NCBI GenBank assembly: GCA_024229115.1
Contig: JAAEST010000040.1
Span: 62,001 to 126,000 of the forward strand
DNA from: Oligoflexia bacterium
Lineage (GTDB): Bacteria > Bdellovibrionota > Bacteriovoracia > Bacteriovoracales > Bacteriovoracaceae
DNA length: 64,000 bases
Direction: 5' to 3'
Every line of letters starts with the position of its first letter. The stretch's first letter is position 1. The translations under genes and the position numbers were made by a program. This document shows, piece after piece, positions 35,101-44,897 of the stretch. The notes beneath the pieces are model-generated. The model did not search any database. It saw nothing but the letters and a program-made list of their open reading frames with translations, and was not told where the DNA came from.

Positions 35101-35865
35101 ATGAACTTCTCATTAGCATACGTTAAAAATACCAATCAGGTACTACTTAAAAACTTTATGAGTTCTCAAAGTGATACTCCTCATAAGAGTGCCATCATGG
35201 AAATTGAAGAACTTAAAAATCATGAAGCGAAAGTGATTCTTGTTCCCGAAGAGTATGTTTCTAACGATGAAGTTTTCCAAAAACTATCTCCAGAAGTTAA
35301 GTTTGCCCCTATTAAAAAGTCAGAACAACTAAATATCGACTCTGATCAATTTGATTCGCTCGATTATGAATCAGCTCAGAATATTTATGAAAAAACATAT
35401 CAATCTTGGGTTCTTCAAAACAATCTTAATCTTATTGGCAACATGTTTGAAGTTACAGATAGAATGAAAGCGCTTTGGCCAAATGATAGAACTTCATTCT
35501 TTGAAGAGTTATGGTTCCTTCTAAAGAACAACTTAGGTGCAACAAACTTAAAAGTTTTCTTTAACCATATGATTAAAGCAAAGAAAGAAGGTGAAAAGAA
35601 TCAACTTACAAGAATTAAAGTTGAAGGCGACAAAATCCCTAACCCTTCAGATGCTGGAGAGCTAGGAAAGTCACTAATGGAGAACTTCCAAGGAAGATTT
35701 ACTTCTCCATTTGATATTGTTGAACATGAAGACTCTGGAAAGTTTGTATTCTTGGCTTCAATTAATCAAAGTCCAGTAGTTATAATGGGTGAAGCGAAGG
35801 TATTAACTCCGCTTCAAAAACAAATTATGAAATCTGTTTTTACAGGTTTTCAAGCAGATCGTTAA
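35101..35865 (+). CDS. Cytoplasmic protein of unknown function
   Basis: This 254-residue protein has no signal peptide or TM segment. It appears to have an N-terminal alpha/beta part and a C-terminal domain with KFVFLASINQSPVVIMGEA. I recognise no family or active-site motif. It stands alone on the plus strand between oppositely oriented genes, with its own spacing for a promoter. Confidence 0.6.
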   Translation: MNFSLAYVKNTNQVLLKNFMSSQSDTPHKSAIMEIEELKNHEAKVILVPEEYVSNDEVFQKLSPEVKFAPIKKSEQLNIDSDQFDSLDYESAQNIYEKTYQSWVLQNNLNLIGNMFEVTDRMKALWPNDRTSFFEELWFLLKNNLGATNLKVFFNHMIKAKKEGEKNQLTRIKVEGDKIPNPSDAGELGKSLMENFQGRFTSPFDIVEHEDSGKFVFLASINQSPVVIMGEAKVLTPLQKQIMKSVFTGFQADR

Positions 35866-37098
35866 TCATTTCCAGCTATAGACTTTTATATTCATTCTTA
35901 CTTGTTTTTTAGTAAGCTTAGTATATTTATTTCTATCAACGATATCTCGAATGTTATAACCATAAACTGATCGCCTAGAGCAATCATATTCGTTATCAAA
36001 TCCGTAACTTAACTCCATGTTAGGGCTCAATTGATTAATAAATATCATTCCTTCATTAAGCTCATCAATTTCATATGCCTTGCTTAAGTTAAAATTCTTT
36101 GAGATCAAATTTTCTGGAACAATAAAGTGGATATCTCTTTTAAGGAATGAACTGTAAGAAATGGGCCTCCAGTTATTTTCATTCACTCTAAAATGTTCAA
36201 CATTACAAATTTTAGCAAAAGTTCCAGCTCCCCTACTGCTTCTAAAGTCAGCATTTACCCTCTGTTGAAATCTTTCTCTAATCGGAATATTTTGTTCAAA
36301 ACTTATTTTTAAAACAGAAGATTTAACTTTATTGTCGTCAAAATTGAACCTCGTAATATTTTTTAAATTTTCTTCACTAAATTCAAATGGAACTTCATAA
36401 TTTTTATTATTCTTTTTAAAGTAAAACACATTATTAAAATGTTCTAGTTTTTCCCAACCATTTTTTAGAATTATAGGACTTTTTGTATTTGAGATTCCTT
36501 CACTATCGATAACTAAATGCCTCTTTTTCGTTTTTTCAAAGATCGTTGGGAGTTGAATAAAATAGCTATGATGAAACTTTACAAATTTCGAGCAATCTTT
36601 ATGTGTGTCAAACCTCAGTGACATTCCTTTATCATTTTCAACAAAGATATATTTTTGATCATCAGTAAAAGAGAATAGTTGCAACTTATCATGATCCATA
36701 GTCACCAAAATTTCGCAATTTGAGATGTCTTTTCCAAGGGCTCCAACCAAGTTTAGCAATTTAAACTTAGGTAGAGAAAACATTTCGAGAAGTTCTAAAT
36801 TTTTATGGACAACATTAGCATATCCACGATTATTTAATTCAATCAAAGAATGATCTAAATGAAGAAACTTTTGTGATTCAACTTCTTTTCCATTTATAAG
36901 TAAAGTGATACTTCCCTTTAAGTTAAAGTTTGTTTTTCTCTGTATAAAACCTTTATCCGTTTTTATACTTTGACTTGGCTTATCAGTTTTGAATGAACCT
37001 TGGTTCTTTCCGCATGACGTGCCAGCGATCAAGCTACCGAGTAACAGATAACTAAGCATTAGGTTTTTAAATAGTAATAGATTTATAAATTTAGCCAT
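35866..37098 (-). CDS. Large lipoprotein of unknown function
   Basis: The signal region MLSYLLLGSLIAGTSC ends with a lipobox-like AGTSC (Cys30), so the protein should be lipidated. The mature part of about 380 residues is rich in Phe, Asn and Lys with beta-like alternation and several scattered Cys (NCEIL, DCSKF, DCSRR). I recognise no family. The gene converges on the preceding plus-strand gene with no gap (stops adjacent). Confidence 0.65.
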   Translation of the reverse strand: MAKFINLLLFKNLMLSYLLLGSLIAGTSCGKNQGSFKTDKPSQSIKTDKGFIQRKTNFNLKGSITLLINGKEVESQKFLHLDHSLIELNNRGYANVVHKNLELLEMFSLPKFKLLNLVGALGKDISNCEILVTMDHDKLQLFSFTDDQKYIFVENDKGMSLRFDTHKDCSKFVKFHHSYFIQLPTIFEKTKKRHLVIDSEGISNTKSPIILKNGWEKLEHFNNVFYFKKNNKNYEVPFEFSEENLKNITRFNFDDNKVKSSVLKISFEQNIPIRERFQQRVNADFRSSRGAGTFAKICNVEHFRVNENNWRPISYSSFLKRDIHFIVPENLISKNFNLSKAYEIDELNEGMIFINQLSPNMELSYGFDNEYDCSRRSVYGYNIRDIVDRNKYTKLTKKQVRMNIKVYSWK

Positions 37099-37203
37099 TG
37101 ATCCTCCTTAAGAAATCATCTCAAGAAGAATTAACGGCCAAATTAACAATTTTTTAGCTAGAATGAAGATTATTTCAATATTGAAATGAGCGAGACAAAA
37201 CTC

Positions 37204-37548
37204 TTAAGCACCAAAGCCTTTGAGTTGTTCGCCAAAGAGTACATGAAAATGAGTATGGTATACAGTCTGCCCACCATGCTTTCCAATATTTGTGACAACT
37301 CTAAACCCATCCTCTTTGATTTTTTGGTCAAGAGCAAATTCGCTGATGGCCCTAAATACCTCGGCAACATCCGCAGGTTCTTTTTGAGTCATCTCAACGA
37401 CATCATGACTGTGCTTCTTATGAATAAAAAGTATATGCCCCTTGGCCAGAGGATTAATATCTTTGAATGCAAAAACATTTTCATTTTCAAAGACTTTAGT
37501 CGATGGAATTTCACCTTTTATAATTTTACAAAATAGACAATCTTCCAT
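37204..37548 (-). CDS. hinT: HIT-family protein (HinT-like nucleotide hydrolase)
   Basis: The 114-residue protein has CLFCKIIKGEIPS at the N-terminus, ENVFAFKDINPLAKGHILFIHKKH, and the catalytic histidine triad HTHFHVL near the C-terminus. HinT hydrolyses purine nucleoside phosphoramidates. Two Cys in CxxC at residues 4-7 may bind zinc. It is the last gene of the minus-strand prfA-prmC-murA run, 8 nt after murA. Confidence 0.93.
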   Translation of the reverse strand: MEDCLFCKIIKGEIPSTKVFENENVFAFKDINPLAKGHILFIHKKHSHDVVEMTQKEPADVAEVFRAISEFALDQKIKEDGFRVVTNIGKHGGQTVYHTHFHVLFGEQLKGFGA

Positions 37549-37556
37549 TTCTTCTC

Positions 37557-38804
37557 CTAATCAACTCTTTTAATATCGGCACCAAGATTACTTAGCTTCA
37601 TAGCTAATTTCTCATAACCACGATCAAGATGATAAACTCTTTGAACTTCAGTTTCACCTTCAGCAACTAATCCTGCTAAAACTAAAGCCGCTGAAGCTCT
37701 TAAATCAGTACACATCACAGGGGCACCAACTAAAGTGTTACCACCTTTAACAATAGCCGCATTACCTTTAAGGCTAATATCCGCTCCCATTCTTACCAGT
37801 TCAGGAACGTGCATAAAGCGGTTTTCAAAAATATTTTCTGTAATAACTGAGCTTTCTTCAATCGTTGTGGCCAATGCAATAAATTGCGCCTGAACATCTG
37901 TTGGGAACCCAGGATAGGGTGCTGTATCAACATCAATTGAAGTCATCTTAGAAGGATAAACATGAACAGCTTGGTCCTCTACTTCTAGTTTTGCTCCAGC
38001 CGCTTTCATTTTATTTAAAACAAACTCAAGATGCTCAGGGACAAACCCTTCAACTTTGATTTCAGAGTTCGTCATAAGACCTGCAATAATATAAGTCGCT
38101 GCCTCAATACGATCGCCAATAGCCTCATACTCTCCGCCAGTTAATCTCTCTACTCCTTCAACAACTAAAGTCTTCGTTCCTATCCCTGTAATTTTAGCTC
38201 CCATGGTATTGAGAAAATTAGCAAGATCAGTAACCTCAGGCTCAAGAGCACAGTTTTCAATCTTCGTAGTTCCTTTAGCAAGCACAGCTGCCATAAGAAT
38301 ATTTTCCGTGGCCCCAACTGAAGGAAAATCTAAAACAAGATTTGTTCCAATTAATCCTTTTGTTGTAGCGTGAACATATCCTGCTTCAAGTTGAATATTA
38401 GCACCAAGTTTTTCAAGCTTAGAAAGATGGATATCAATAGGTCTCGTTCCAATCGCACATCCACCAGGAAGACTAACTTTCGCTTCGTTAAAACGAGTTA
38501 AAAGTGGACCAAGAACACAAATAGATGCCCTCATTGTCTTTACAAGATCATAAGTCGCTTCCACATGATCAATCTTAGAACAATCAAAAGTCATCGCAGT
38601 GTTATCACCAGTAATTTTAACTCCTAGATTCTCTAGAAGCTTTTTCATCGTATTGATATCTCTTAGTTCTGGAATATTTTTAAGCGTTACAGGCTCCTCA
38701 CAAAGAAGAACTCCCGCTAAAATTGGAAGATAAGCGTTTTTTGCTCTACTTACTCTGACAGAACCATTTAATTTGGCAGGGCCATTGATAATTAGTTTTT
38801 CCAT
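37557..38804 (-). CDS. murA: UDP-N-acetylglucosamine 1-carboxyvinyltransferase MurA
   Basis: This 415-residue protein catalyses the first committed step of peptidoglycan synthesis. Landmarks are RVSRAKNAYLPILAG near the start, the catalytic-Cys loop LPGGCAIGTRPIDIHL (the fosfomycin-target Cys is present) and GFPTDVQAQF later. The one-base overlap with prmC shows co-transcription. Length is normal. Confidence 0.95.
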   Translation of the reverse strand: MEKLIINGPAKLNGSVRVSRAKNAYLPILAGVLLCEEPVTLKNIPELRDINTMKKLLENLGVKITGDNTAMTFDCSKIDHVEATYDLVKTMRASICVLGPLLTRFNEAKVSLPGGCAIGTRPIDIHLSKLEKLGANIQLEAGYVHATTKGLIGTNLVLDFPSVGATENILMAAVLAKGTTKIENCALEPEVTDLANFLNTMGAKITGIGTKTLVVEGVERLTGGEYEAIGDRIEAATYIIAGLMTNSEIKVEGFVPEHLEFVLNKMKAAGAKLEVEDQAVHVYPSKMTSIDVDTAPYPGFPTDVQAQFIALATTIEESSVITENIFENRFMHVPELVRMGADISLKGNAAIVKGGNTLVGAPVMCTDLRASAALVLAGLVAEGETEVQRVYHLDRGYEKLAMKLSNLGADIKRVD

Positions 38805-39676
38805 TATTTCCTCGCTTTAATAAAGCGTTTAGCTCCAGTTAGGTCTTTAATTATTTGAACTTCATTAAATTCAAAATGATTAAGAAGGTTACATTGTAAT
38901 TCTAAATGATCTTCATGCCCTTCCATGTAGAAGAGACCGTCTTTTTTTAAACATAGATGAACTTGCTTAAAAAAATCTAAAAACCATTGATCGTATTTTT
39001 CATCATCTATAAATAAAGCAATATGAGGCTCAAATTTTAACACCTGATGATGAACTTTTTCTTTATCTGAATGAGTTTTAATATATGGTGGATTGCTCAC
39101 GATGCAATCAAAGCTATTTTCCTTAACTCCATCGAGTCGATCATTGATCTTCCATGTGACGCTTGTATTTTGAGAGAGAGCATACTCGAGAAGATAGTGA
39201 TTTCTTTTGGCCACATTCAATGCCTTTTCACTAATATCAAATCCTGTTATTTTTATGGATTTATCAAGATTAGAAAGTTTTCTCGCAATAGAAAGAGCGA
39301 TAGCTCCACTTCCAGTTCCTACATCAGCGATGGCCAATTCTTTTTTTTCAGACTTGCTGAGAATTTTACAGGTTTCATCCACTAAAATTTCTGTTTCAGA
39401 TCTAGGAATAAGTACATGTTCATTAACTTTAAATTCGCTTTCGTAAAAGTAAGCTCTTCCTGTAATTTGTTCAAGTGGTATTCCAGCTTTGAGGGAGTTC
39501 AAAAACTTATCGAGATACTCTCCCTTTCGGCTAATATTCTTCTCACAATAAGTTTGAAACTCTAAATCGAGTCTTCTAAGAGTTATCCCAGGATAATTTG
39601 ATTGAAGGGCATTTTGATTCTCTTCAAAGAATCTCTCCACTTCATTTTCAAATGTTGTGACATTTGAACTAATCAA
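38804..39676 (-). CDS. prmC: Peptide chain release factor N5-glutamine methyltransferase PrmC
   Basis: The SAM-binding loop [13 protein letters not shown] and the substrate motif [10 protein letters not shown] (NPPY) are those of PrmC, which methylates the GGQ glutamine of release factors. The 290-residue length is typical. It overlaps prfA by 4 bp, the usual prfA-prmC arrangement, so enzyme and substrate are made together. Confidence 0.95.
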   Translation of the reverse strand: MISSNVTTFENEVERFFEENQNALQSNYPGITLRRLDLEFQTYCEKNISRKGEYLDKFLNSLKAGIPLEQITGRAYFYESEFKVNEHVLIPRSETEILVDETCKILSKSEKKELAIADVGTGSGAIALSIARKLSNLDKSIKITGFDISEKALNVAKRNHYLLEYALSQNTSVTWKINDRLDGVKENSFDCIVSNPPYIKTHSDKEKVHHQVLKFEPHIALFIDDEKYDQWFLDFFKQVHLCLKKDGLFYMEGHEDHLELQCNLLNHFEFNEVQIIKDLTGAKRFIKARK

Positions 39677-40749
39677 TCGTCCTGTCCTTTAAGTAACTCT
39701 GCTTGGTTATGAGCGATAAGAGCATTCGTAACTTCTTCCATATCCCCTTCGATCACTTTATCTAAAGAATAAATTGTTAGACCAATTCTGTGATCAGTGA
39801 GTCTCCCTTGAGGAAAGTTATAAGTTCTAATTCTTTCAGAACGGTCTCCTGTTCCAACTAAGTTCTTACGAGCTTCGTCGACTTCACTCTTAGCTTCTCT
39901 TACCATGGCATCGTAAATTCTTGTTTTCAGAATTTTTAAGGCCTTTTCTTTGTTTTTAAGCTGAGATTTTTGGTCTTGGTTAGCAACCACAACACCTGTT
40001 GGAATGTGAGTAACCCTTACAGCAGAGTCAGTCGTGTTAACGGACTGTCCACCTGCTCCACCAGAGCGGTACACATCAATACGAACATCATTCATGTCGA
40101 GTTCCCAATCAACATCTTCTGCTTCTGGCATAACGGCCACTGTGATTGTCGAAGTATGAACACGCCCTTGTGATTCTGTTTTTGGAACTCTTTGAACTCT
40201 ATGAACTCCAGATTCAAATTTAAGTTTTGAGTAAACTTTTTCTCCACTTACAGAGAAAATAACCTCTTTGATTCCTTCATCACCTTCACTTAAGCTCACA
40301 AGGTCAGTCTTGTATCCAAGTGAACGACAGTAGTTCTGATACATTCTATAAACTTCACCAACAAAGATAGAAGCTTCATCTCCTCCTGCTCCGGCACGAA
40401 TTTCAACCATCACGTTCTTATCATCAAGAGGGTCTTTAGGAAGAAGAAGAATTGTCAGCTCGTCTTCCATTTTAGGAATAAGGCCTTCCTTTTCAGAGAG
40501 TTCTTCTTTCGCCATCTCTCTCATGTCTTCATCTTTCTCATTCTTAAGAATATCTTTAGCTTCTTCGATATCAGCTTTAATACTTTTATACTCAAGATAG
40601 ACTTTCACCACTTCTTCGATACCAGACCTCTCTCTTGAAAGTTCTTCAAACTCTTTCTTTCTTTCGTAGAGAGAAGGATCAGACATTTTTTCATTTAGTT
40701 CTTCTAGTCTATCTACAACAGCATCTAATTTTTGAAACATATTTGACAT
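39673..40749 (-). CDS. prfA: Peptide chain release factor 1
   Basis: This 358-residue protein has the peptidyl-hydrolysis motif in [40 protein letters not shown] and [11 protein letters not shown]. Its adjacency to prmC and full RF1 length separate it from RF2, which usually carries a programmed frameshift not seen here. The ATG at 40749 sits 8 nt after AGGAG, which itself directly follows a terminator U-tract (separate entry). Confidence 0.94.
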   Translation of the reverse strand: MSNMFQKLDAVVDRLEELNEKMSDPSLYERKKEFEELSRERSGIEEVVKVYLEYKSIKADIEEAKDILKNEKDEDMREMAKEELSEKEGLIPKMEDELTILLLPKDPLDDKNVMVEIRAGAGGDEASIFVGEVYRMYQNYCRSLGYKTDLVSLSEGDEGIKEVIFSVSGEKVYSKLKFESGVHRVQRVPKTESQGRVHTSTITVAVMPEAEDVDWELDMNDVRIDVYRSGGAGGQSVNTTDSAVRVTHIPTGVVVANQDQKSQLKNKEKALKILKTRIYDAMVREAKSEVDEARKNLVGTGDRSERIRTYNFPQGRLTDHRIGLTIYSLDKVIEGDMEEVTNALIAHNQAELLKGQDD

Positions 40750-40760
40750 AACTGTCTCCT

Positions 40761-40800
40761 AAAAAAAACGGCTCTCATGGAAAAACCATAACGAGAGCCG
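40761..40800 (-). terminator. Intrinsic terminator between rho and prfA, U-tract abutting prfA's ribosome-binding site
   Basis: Reading the minus strand, CGGCTCTC (40800-40793) and GAGAGCCG (40776-40769) form an 8-bp stem with an inner ATGG/CCAT stem, and eight T follow at 40768-40761. The prfA AGGAG starts at the next base. It follows rho by 22 nt. A stop here would leave prfA-prmC-murA-hinT without a visible promoter unless read-through occurs. Confidence 0.85.
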
Positions 40801-40822
40801 CTCTTATTTTTAATAAATGTCG

Positions 40823-42070
40823 CTAACCATTCATTGAATCAAGGAATTCCCCATTCGTTTTAGTCTTAGTGACTCTGTTAAGAATGAATTCCATTGAATC
40901 AATTGTATTCATTGGGTGTAATACTTTTCTTAAAACATATACTCTTGATAGATCAGCTGGAGTCATAAGTAAGTCTTCCTTACGTGTTGATGACTTATTA
41001 ATATCAAGAGCTGGGAAAATCCTCTTCTCAAGAAGCTTTCTATCAAGTTGAATCTCTGAGTTACCAGTACCTTTGAATTCTTCAAAGATAACTTCATCCA
41101 TTCTCGAACCAGTATCGATAAGAGATGTCGCGATAATTGTAAGAGAACCACCATTTTCAATATTTCTTGCAGCCCCAAAAAATCTCTTTGGTCTATGTAG
41201 TGCGTTTGAATCAACACCACCAGAAAGGATCTTTCCAGATGGAGGGACAACAGTGTTATAAGCACGAGCAAGTCTAGTAATTGAATCGAGAAGAATAATC
41301 ACATCCTTTCCTGCTTCAACTAAACGCTTTGATTTTTCAAGAACCATTTCAGCTACTTGAACGTGGCGGTTAGCTGGCTCGTCGAAAGTTGAACTTACAA
41401 CCTCAGCTTCTACATTTCTCTTCATATCTGTTACTTCTTCAGGTCTTTCATCAATTAGAAGTACGATAAGAGTCGCATCAGGATGATTATCTGTAATTGC
41501 GTTAGCAATGTCTTGAAGTAGAACTGTTTTACCTGCTTTTGGAGGTGCAACAATCAGACATCTTTGTCCAAAACCTTGAGGAACAAAAAGATCAATAATA
41601 CGAGTCGAATAATTCGTTGGCTTCGACTCCATGTTGATTTTCTTTTCAGGGTAAAGTGGAGTTAAGTTATCAAAGAGAACTGTCTTTTTATGTTCTTCAG
41701 GAGATTGTTCGTTAATAGTGCTTAACTTAAGAAGAGCAAAGTATCTTTCACTTTCTTTAGGAGGTCTAATCTGACCTTCAATAGAGTCACCTTTTTTAAG
41801 ACCAAATCTTCTAATTTGAGATGGACTTACATAAATATCATCGGCACCAGGAAGGTAGTTGTAACCTGGAGATCTTAAGAAACCAAAACCATCTGGAAGA
41901 ATTTCTAAAACACCACCACCGAAAATATCTTCCTCAGCAGCTGCTTTAGCTTTAAGGATCGCGAAGATAACTTCGTGCTTTTTCATGGCAGATGGGTTTT
42001 CAACTTTTAACTTACTAGCTAACTTCGTTAACTCTTTGATTTCCATTTCCCGTAGGTCATTTAAATGCAT
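40823..42070 (-). CDS. rho: Transcription termination factor Rho
   Basis: This 415-residue protein has an N-terminal helical Rho_N segment, an RNA-binding cold-shock-like domain ([29 protein letters not shown]), and an ATPase with [13 protein letters not shown] as Walker [13 protein letters not shown] and the [12 protein letters not shown]-loop region. All catalytic parts are present at normal length. Upstream on this strand a TTGACT -35-like box (42195-42190) lies about 120 nt before the start, giving a long leader. Confidence 0.96.
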   Translation of the reverse strand: MHLNDLREMEIKELTKLASKLKVENPSAMKKHEVIFAILKAKAAAEEDIFGGGVLEILPDGFGFLRSPGYNYLPGADDIYVSPSQIRRFGLKKGDSIEGQIRPPKESERYFALLKLSTINEQSPEEHKKTVLFDNLTPLYPEKKINMESKPTNYSTRIIDLFVPQGFGQRCLIVAPPKAGKTVLLQDIANAITDNHPDATLIVLLIDERPEEVTDMKRNVEAEVVSSTFDEPANRHVQVAEMVLEKSKRLVEAGKDVIILLDSITRLARAYNTVVPPSGKILSGGVDSNALHRPKRFFGAARNIENGGSLTIIATSLIDTGSRMDEVIFEEFKGTGNSEIQLDRKLLEKRIFPALDINKSSTRKEDLLMTPADLSRVYVLRKVLHPMNTIDSMEFILNRVTKTKTNGEFLDSMNG

Positions 42071-42251
42071 TCGGATTTACCCCTGATTAAAATGTCTTTT
42101 GATTCTATTTTTTTTGAAATTTTCTGCAGACAATTTGTTATTAGATTATTTTTTAAAGGATGAATAAATAATGCCACGACAGCTTTATAAGTCAAGAATA
42201 AAACTACAGTTTCCCTTGCCAAGGACGGCTCAAATTAAGTAAGAAATCACC

Positions 42252-42713
42252 ATGAATTTAAACTTTGATGAAGAGAAAATTGAACGTTTTCGTAACCAGA
42301 ATATTCTCACTATAGACTACGGGACGAAGGTTGTTGGGCTTGCGTCATTTTGTCCTGGTAAAGACCCGTTTCCAATGACTTATGGTCGCATCATTGTCAA
42401 AGACGATTTGCAAGTTATTTCAGAATTGAAACAGGTTATTGAAGACGAGTTTTTTGAAGTTCTCATTCTTGGCCTCCCTCTTTTCACTGACGGTAAGGAA
42501 AGTGAGATGACGCAAACAGTAAGGAACTTTGGAAAGCTCCTTGAAAAAGAGATTGGTATTGAGCCGATCCTTCAAGATGAAACTCTCAGTTCCTTTGAAG
42601 CGGAAAAAAGAATGCAGGAAGACCCTCGCTACAACTTTAAAGTTGATCCCAAAAAGATTGACGAGGTCGCCGCTTGTATCATTTTGGAAGATTTTTTTAA
42701 AAAACACGGTTAA
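42252..42713 (+). CDS. ruvX: Putative pre-16S rRNA nuclease RuvX/YqgF
   Basis: This 153-residue RNase H-like protein starts with ILTIDYGTKVVGLA (Asp-x-Gly-x-Lys-x-Gly) and has LILGLPLF and DETLSSFEAEKRM, the YqgF signatures, ending with DEVAACIIL (acidic catalytic residue). It acts in 16S rRNA 5' processing. It is divergently transcribed from rho and 9 nt before mltG. Confidence 0.93.
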   Translation: MNLNFDEEKIERFRNQNILTIDYGTKVVGLASFCPGKDPFPMTYGRIIVKDDLQVISELKQVIEDEFFEVLILGLPLFTDGKESEMTQTVRNFGKLLEKEIGIEPILQDETLSSFEAEKRMQEDPRYNFKVDPKKIDEVAACIILEDFFKKHG

Positions 42714-42722
42714 AGTATTTAT

Positions 42723-43766
42723 ATGAAAAAATATTTATGGGTTTTCCTTTTTGCAGCTCCTGCCCTCGCCGTATTTATGGCAGGGATTAAAGTCTATTAC
42801 TCTTTGGCCATCTGGAAATATGAAGGTGAAACCATAGTCTTTGAAGTTAAGCGTGGTGATACTTTTGGAAAAATTAATGGAAGGTTATCACAAAAAGGAA
42901 TTATTAGCTCGGCGAAAGTTTTTCATCGTTATGCTCAGATTAACGATACGATGACAAAGTTTAGAGCAGGTAATTTTGAAATCAAGCAAGGATCAACCAT
43001 GCTTGATGTCTTCGATACACTCCTTAAAGGTCAGGCCTTAACCGAAAAAATCTCTATTCCCGAAGGTAAAAACCTTTTTGAAATTGCTCAAATTTTTGAA
43101 GCGAAGAATGTCGTCAAAGCAGATGAATTTATCAAGCTGGCAAAGTCGCAATCTTTTACTGAAGAATTAGGTATTCCAGGTGAAAGAATGGAAGGATATC
43201 TTTATCCTGATACTTACAATCTCAATGAGAATATGAGTGCTGAACAAGTAATTAGAGTTATGTTTAGCACTTTTAAAAATAAGACAAAGGAAGTGAACTT
43301 TTCATCAGCTCCTCTTGGACTTACTAAGCATCAAGTTATTATCCTTGCGAGTATGGTTGAAAAAGAAACTGGTGCTGGTCATGAAAGACCAATTATCGCC
43401 GGCGTATTTATCAATCGTTTAAAAAAGAGAATGAGACTTCAGTCTGATCCGACAACTATTTATGGTATCTATGAAAACTTCAATGGAAACCTAAGAAAGA
43501 AACACCTGCTAGAAAAGACTCCTTATAACACTTATAAAGTCTCTGGCCTTCCAGTTGGACCAATTGCCAATCCAGGCCTAGAATCGATTAGAGCTGTCCT
43601 TAGTCCAAAAAAGCATAACTACCTCTATTTTGTGTCTCAAAATGACGGTACTCATATCTTCTCAACTAACTATAGAGATCATAGAAAAGCAGTTGAGGAG
43701 TACCAGAAGAACCCTAAAAATAGACGGGGAAAGAGCTGGAGAGACCTCAATAAGAACTCTAACTAG
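42723..43766 (+). CDS. mltG: Endolytic murein transglycosylase MltG
   Basis: The 347-residue protein begins with a membrane anchor (residues 3-24), then a LysM-like segment (FEVKRGDTFGKINGRLSQKG), and the catalytic YceG domain with ASMVEKETGAGHERPIIAGVFINRLKKRMRLQSDPTTIYG (catalytic Glu in EKET). MltG cleaves nascent peptidoglycan strands. The ruvX-mltG pairing is common in bacteria. Confidence 0.95.
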   Translation: MKKYLWVFLFAAPALAVFMAGIKVYYSLAIWKYEGETIVFEVKRGDTFGKINGRLSQKGIISSAKVFHRYAQINDTMTKFRAGNFEIKQGSTMLDVFDTLLKGQALTEKISIPEGKNLFEIAQIFEAKNVVKADEFIKLAKSQSFTEELGIPGERMEGYLYPDTYNLNENMSAEQVIRVMFSTFKNKTKEVNFSSAPLGLTKHQVIILASMVEKETGAGHERPIIAGVFINRLKKRMRLQSDPTTIYGIYENFNGNLRKKHLLEKTPYNTYKVSGLPVGPIANPGLESIRAVLSPKKHNYLYFVSQNDGTHIFSTNYRDHRKAVEEYQKNPKNRRGKSWRDLNKNSN

Positions 43767-43841
43767 CTGTTTTTCAAAGAATCACCAATCTTTTTACTAA
43801 AGTAAATTATCATTTATTCCGACAAGTTTTATCTACTTAGG

Positions 43842-43943
43842 GGAAGTACAGATTTTTCCTCTTGTGGCGAACGTGGTGCAGTAATAAAATATTATATGGT
43901 CACTACGTTGATTGGTAGAAGACGATTACTTCCCAAGGAGGAG
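43842..43943 (+). promoter_or_regulatory. Leader with an inverted repeat next to the dksA-like ribosome-binding site
   Basis: GGGAAGTA (43842-43849) and TACTTCCC (43927-43934) are complementary over 8 bp across a 77-nt loop. The second arm ends immediately before AAGGAGGAG (43935-43943), the ribosome-binding site of the next gene. A folded leader could therefore modulate translation. No known riboswitch was recognised. Confidence 0.4.
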
Positions 43944-43946
43944 TAG

Positions 43947-44318
43947 ATGAAAAAGGCAGATATTGAAGAACTAAAGGCCTTATTAATTAAGATGAAAACT
44001 GAGATTATGAACTCTGGAACTATGACAAATAGTGAGGATCTCCATGTCTCTTCAGATGACCTTCCTGATGAAGCAGATTTAGCTACTAATGTGATTAACC
44101 AACAAATCACTTTCAATATGAGACAAAGAGAACTTAATAAATTAAGACAGATTGAGTTTGCACTTCAGAGAATTGAAGATGGTTCTTATGGTGAATGTGA
44201 AGATTGTGGTGATGATATTGGATTTAAGCGTCTAAAGAATCAGCCTTTCACTTCCCTATGTATTACTCATGCTGAGGAATATGAAAGAGAGCAAAGTCGC
44301 TTTAAGAAACATGGTTAA
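43947..44318 (+). CDS. DksA/TraR-family zinc-finger regulator with a Cys-to-His ligand change
   Basis: At 123 residues it has an N-terminal helical coiled-coil part and a zinc finger YGECEDCGDDIGFKRLKNQP followed by LCITH. The ligands are therefore Cys84, Cys87, Cys105 and His108 where DksA normally has four Cys (CxxC-x17-CxxC). Family members bind the secondary channel of RNA polymerase and act with ppGpp. Coiled-coil tip residues (DDLPDEADLA) are DksA-like. It has a strong AAGGAGGAG site and a following intrinsic terminator. Confidence 0.88.
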   Translation: MKKADIEELKALLIKMKTEIMNSGTMTNSEDLHVSSDDLPDEADLATNVINQQITFNMRQRELNKLRQIEFALQRIEDGSYGECEDCGDDIGFKRLKNQPFTSLCITHAEEYEREQSRFKKHG

Positions 44319-44345
44319 AATTTAAAAGACACTTTTAGATATTAG

Positions 44346-44377
44346 AAGGCCTCTTATTATAAGAGGCCTTTTTTTTT
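44346..44377 (+). terminator. Intrinsic terminator after the dksA-like gene
   Basis: A perfect 11-bp stem, AAGGCCTCTTA / TAAGAGGCCTT, has a TTA loop and a run of nine T ending at 44377. It lies 27 bp after the stop. Its A-rich left side could also serve the convergent small gene. Confidence 0.9.
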
Positions 44378-44404
44378 GATATTTGAATTGGGGTTTTAAT
44401 TAGA

Positions 44405-44599
44405 TTAGTTGTTTAGGTTTAGTGTATTGAGTTTCGCAGTTTTACTTAGGATACGATTTACATCCATTCCCATTTGCTTCCACTCTTTTTGAATAGACTT
44501 TTTCTGAAGCTGTCGAGTTTCAAGAAGTGTTTCTCCCTGACTAGCCATTAGGATAGCGATAGGACAAAAAGCTAATAAACCTACTAGAATTTTACTCAT
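44405..44599 (-). CDS. Small exported protein, unknown
   Basis: This 64-residue protein has a signal-peptide-like N-terminus (KILVGLLAFCPIAILMASQG) and a charged helical tail (LLETRQLQKKSIQKEWKQMG) ending in an Asn/Leu stretch. A GAGGAG site 6 nt upstream of the ATG supports real translation. It faces away from the palindrome-rich region at 44698-44798, which may hold its promoter. No family recognised. Confidence 0.6.
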   Translation of the reverse strand: MSKILVGLLAFCPIAILMASQGETLLETRQLQKKSIQKEWKQMGMDVNRILSKTAKLNTLNLNN

Positions 44600-44697
44600 A
44601 ATTCACTCCTCTAATTCCACCTGCTTCCTGCTGGTCATTTCCTATGATTTACGAAAACATCCTGTCTTCGCGGTTGCCCTATATAAAGCAGGCCTGA

Positions 44698-44798
44698 TGC
44701 CAACTTTGGCATACCTAGTTTTCGGCACTTACGGCCAGTGGTGTCAAAAAAGCGGTCTTCTTTTGGCCCTGCACAATGGTGTCGAAATTTTTGACACC
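44698..44798. promoter_or_regulatory. Palindrome cluster in a divergent intergenic region
   Basis: TGCCAA-CT-TTGGCA (44698-44711) is a perfect hairpin. GGTGTCAAAAA (44740-44750), GGTGTC (44779-44784) and TTTTTGACACC (44788-44798) can pair, locally or over 38 bp. The 298-bp gap between two divergent exported-protein genes is more GC-rich than its neighbours. It could be an operator region for both or a small structured RNA. Confidence 0.45.
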
Positions 44799-44897
44799 GC
44801 TAGAAAAGATTTCAAATCGGCCCCTCTTAGGCCCAAATTTCTGTAAATTAGTCTCACTCTCAATTTAACAACAATAAACGACCCGGAGGTCTCTCTC

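Noticed and set aside
39673-40749. Release factor 2 rather than 1
   Set aside because: No frameshift site, RF1-like wording and the prmC partner favour PrfA.
43892-44116. Antisense ORF over the dksA-like gene
   Set aside because: No start signal, and it is the mirror of a clear zinc-finger gene.
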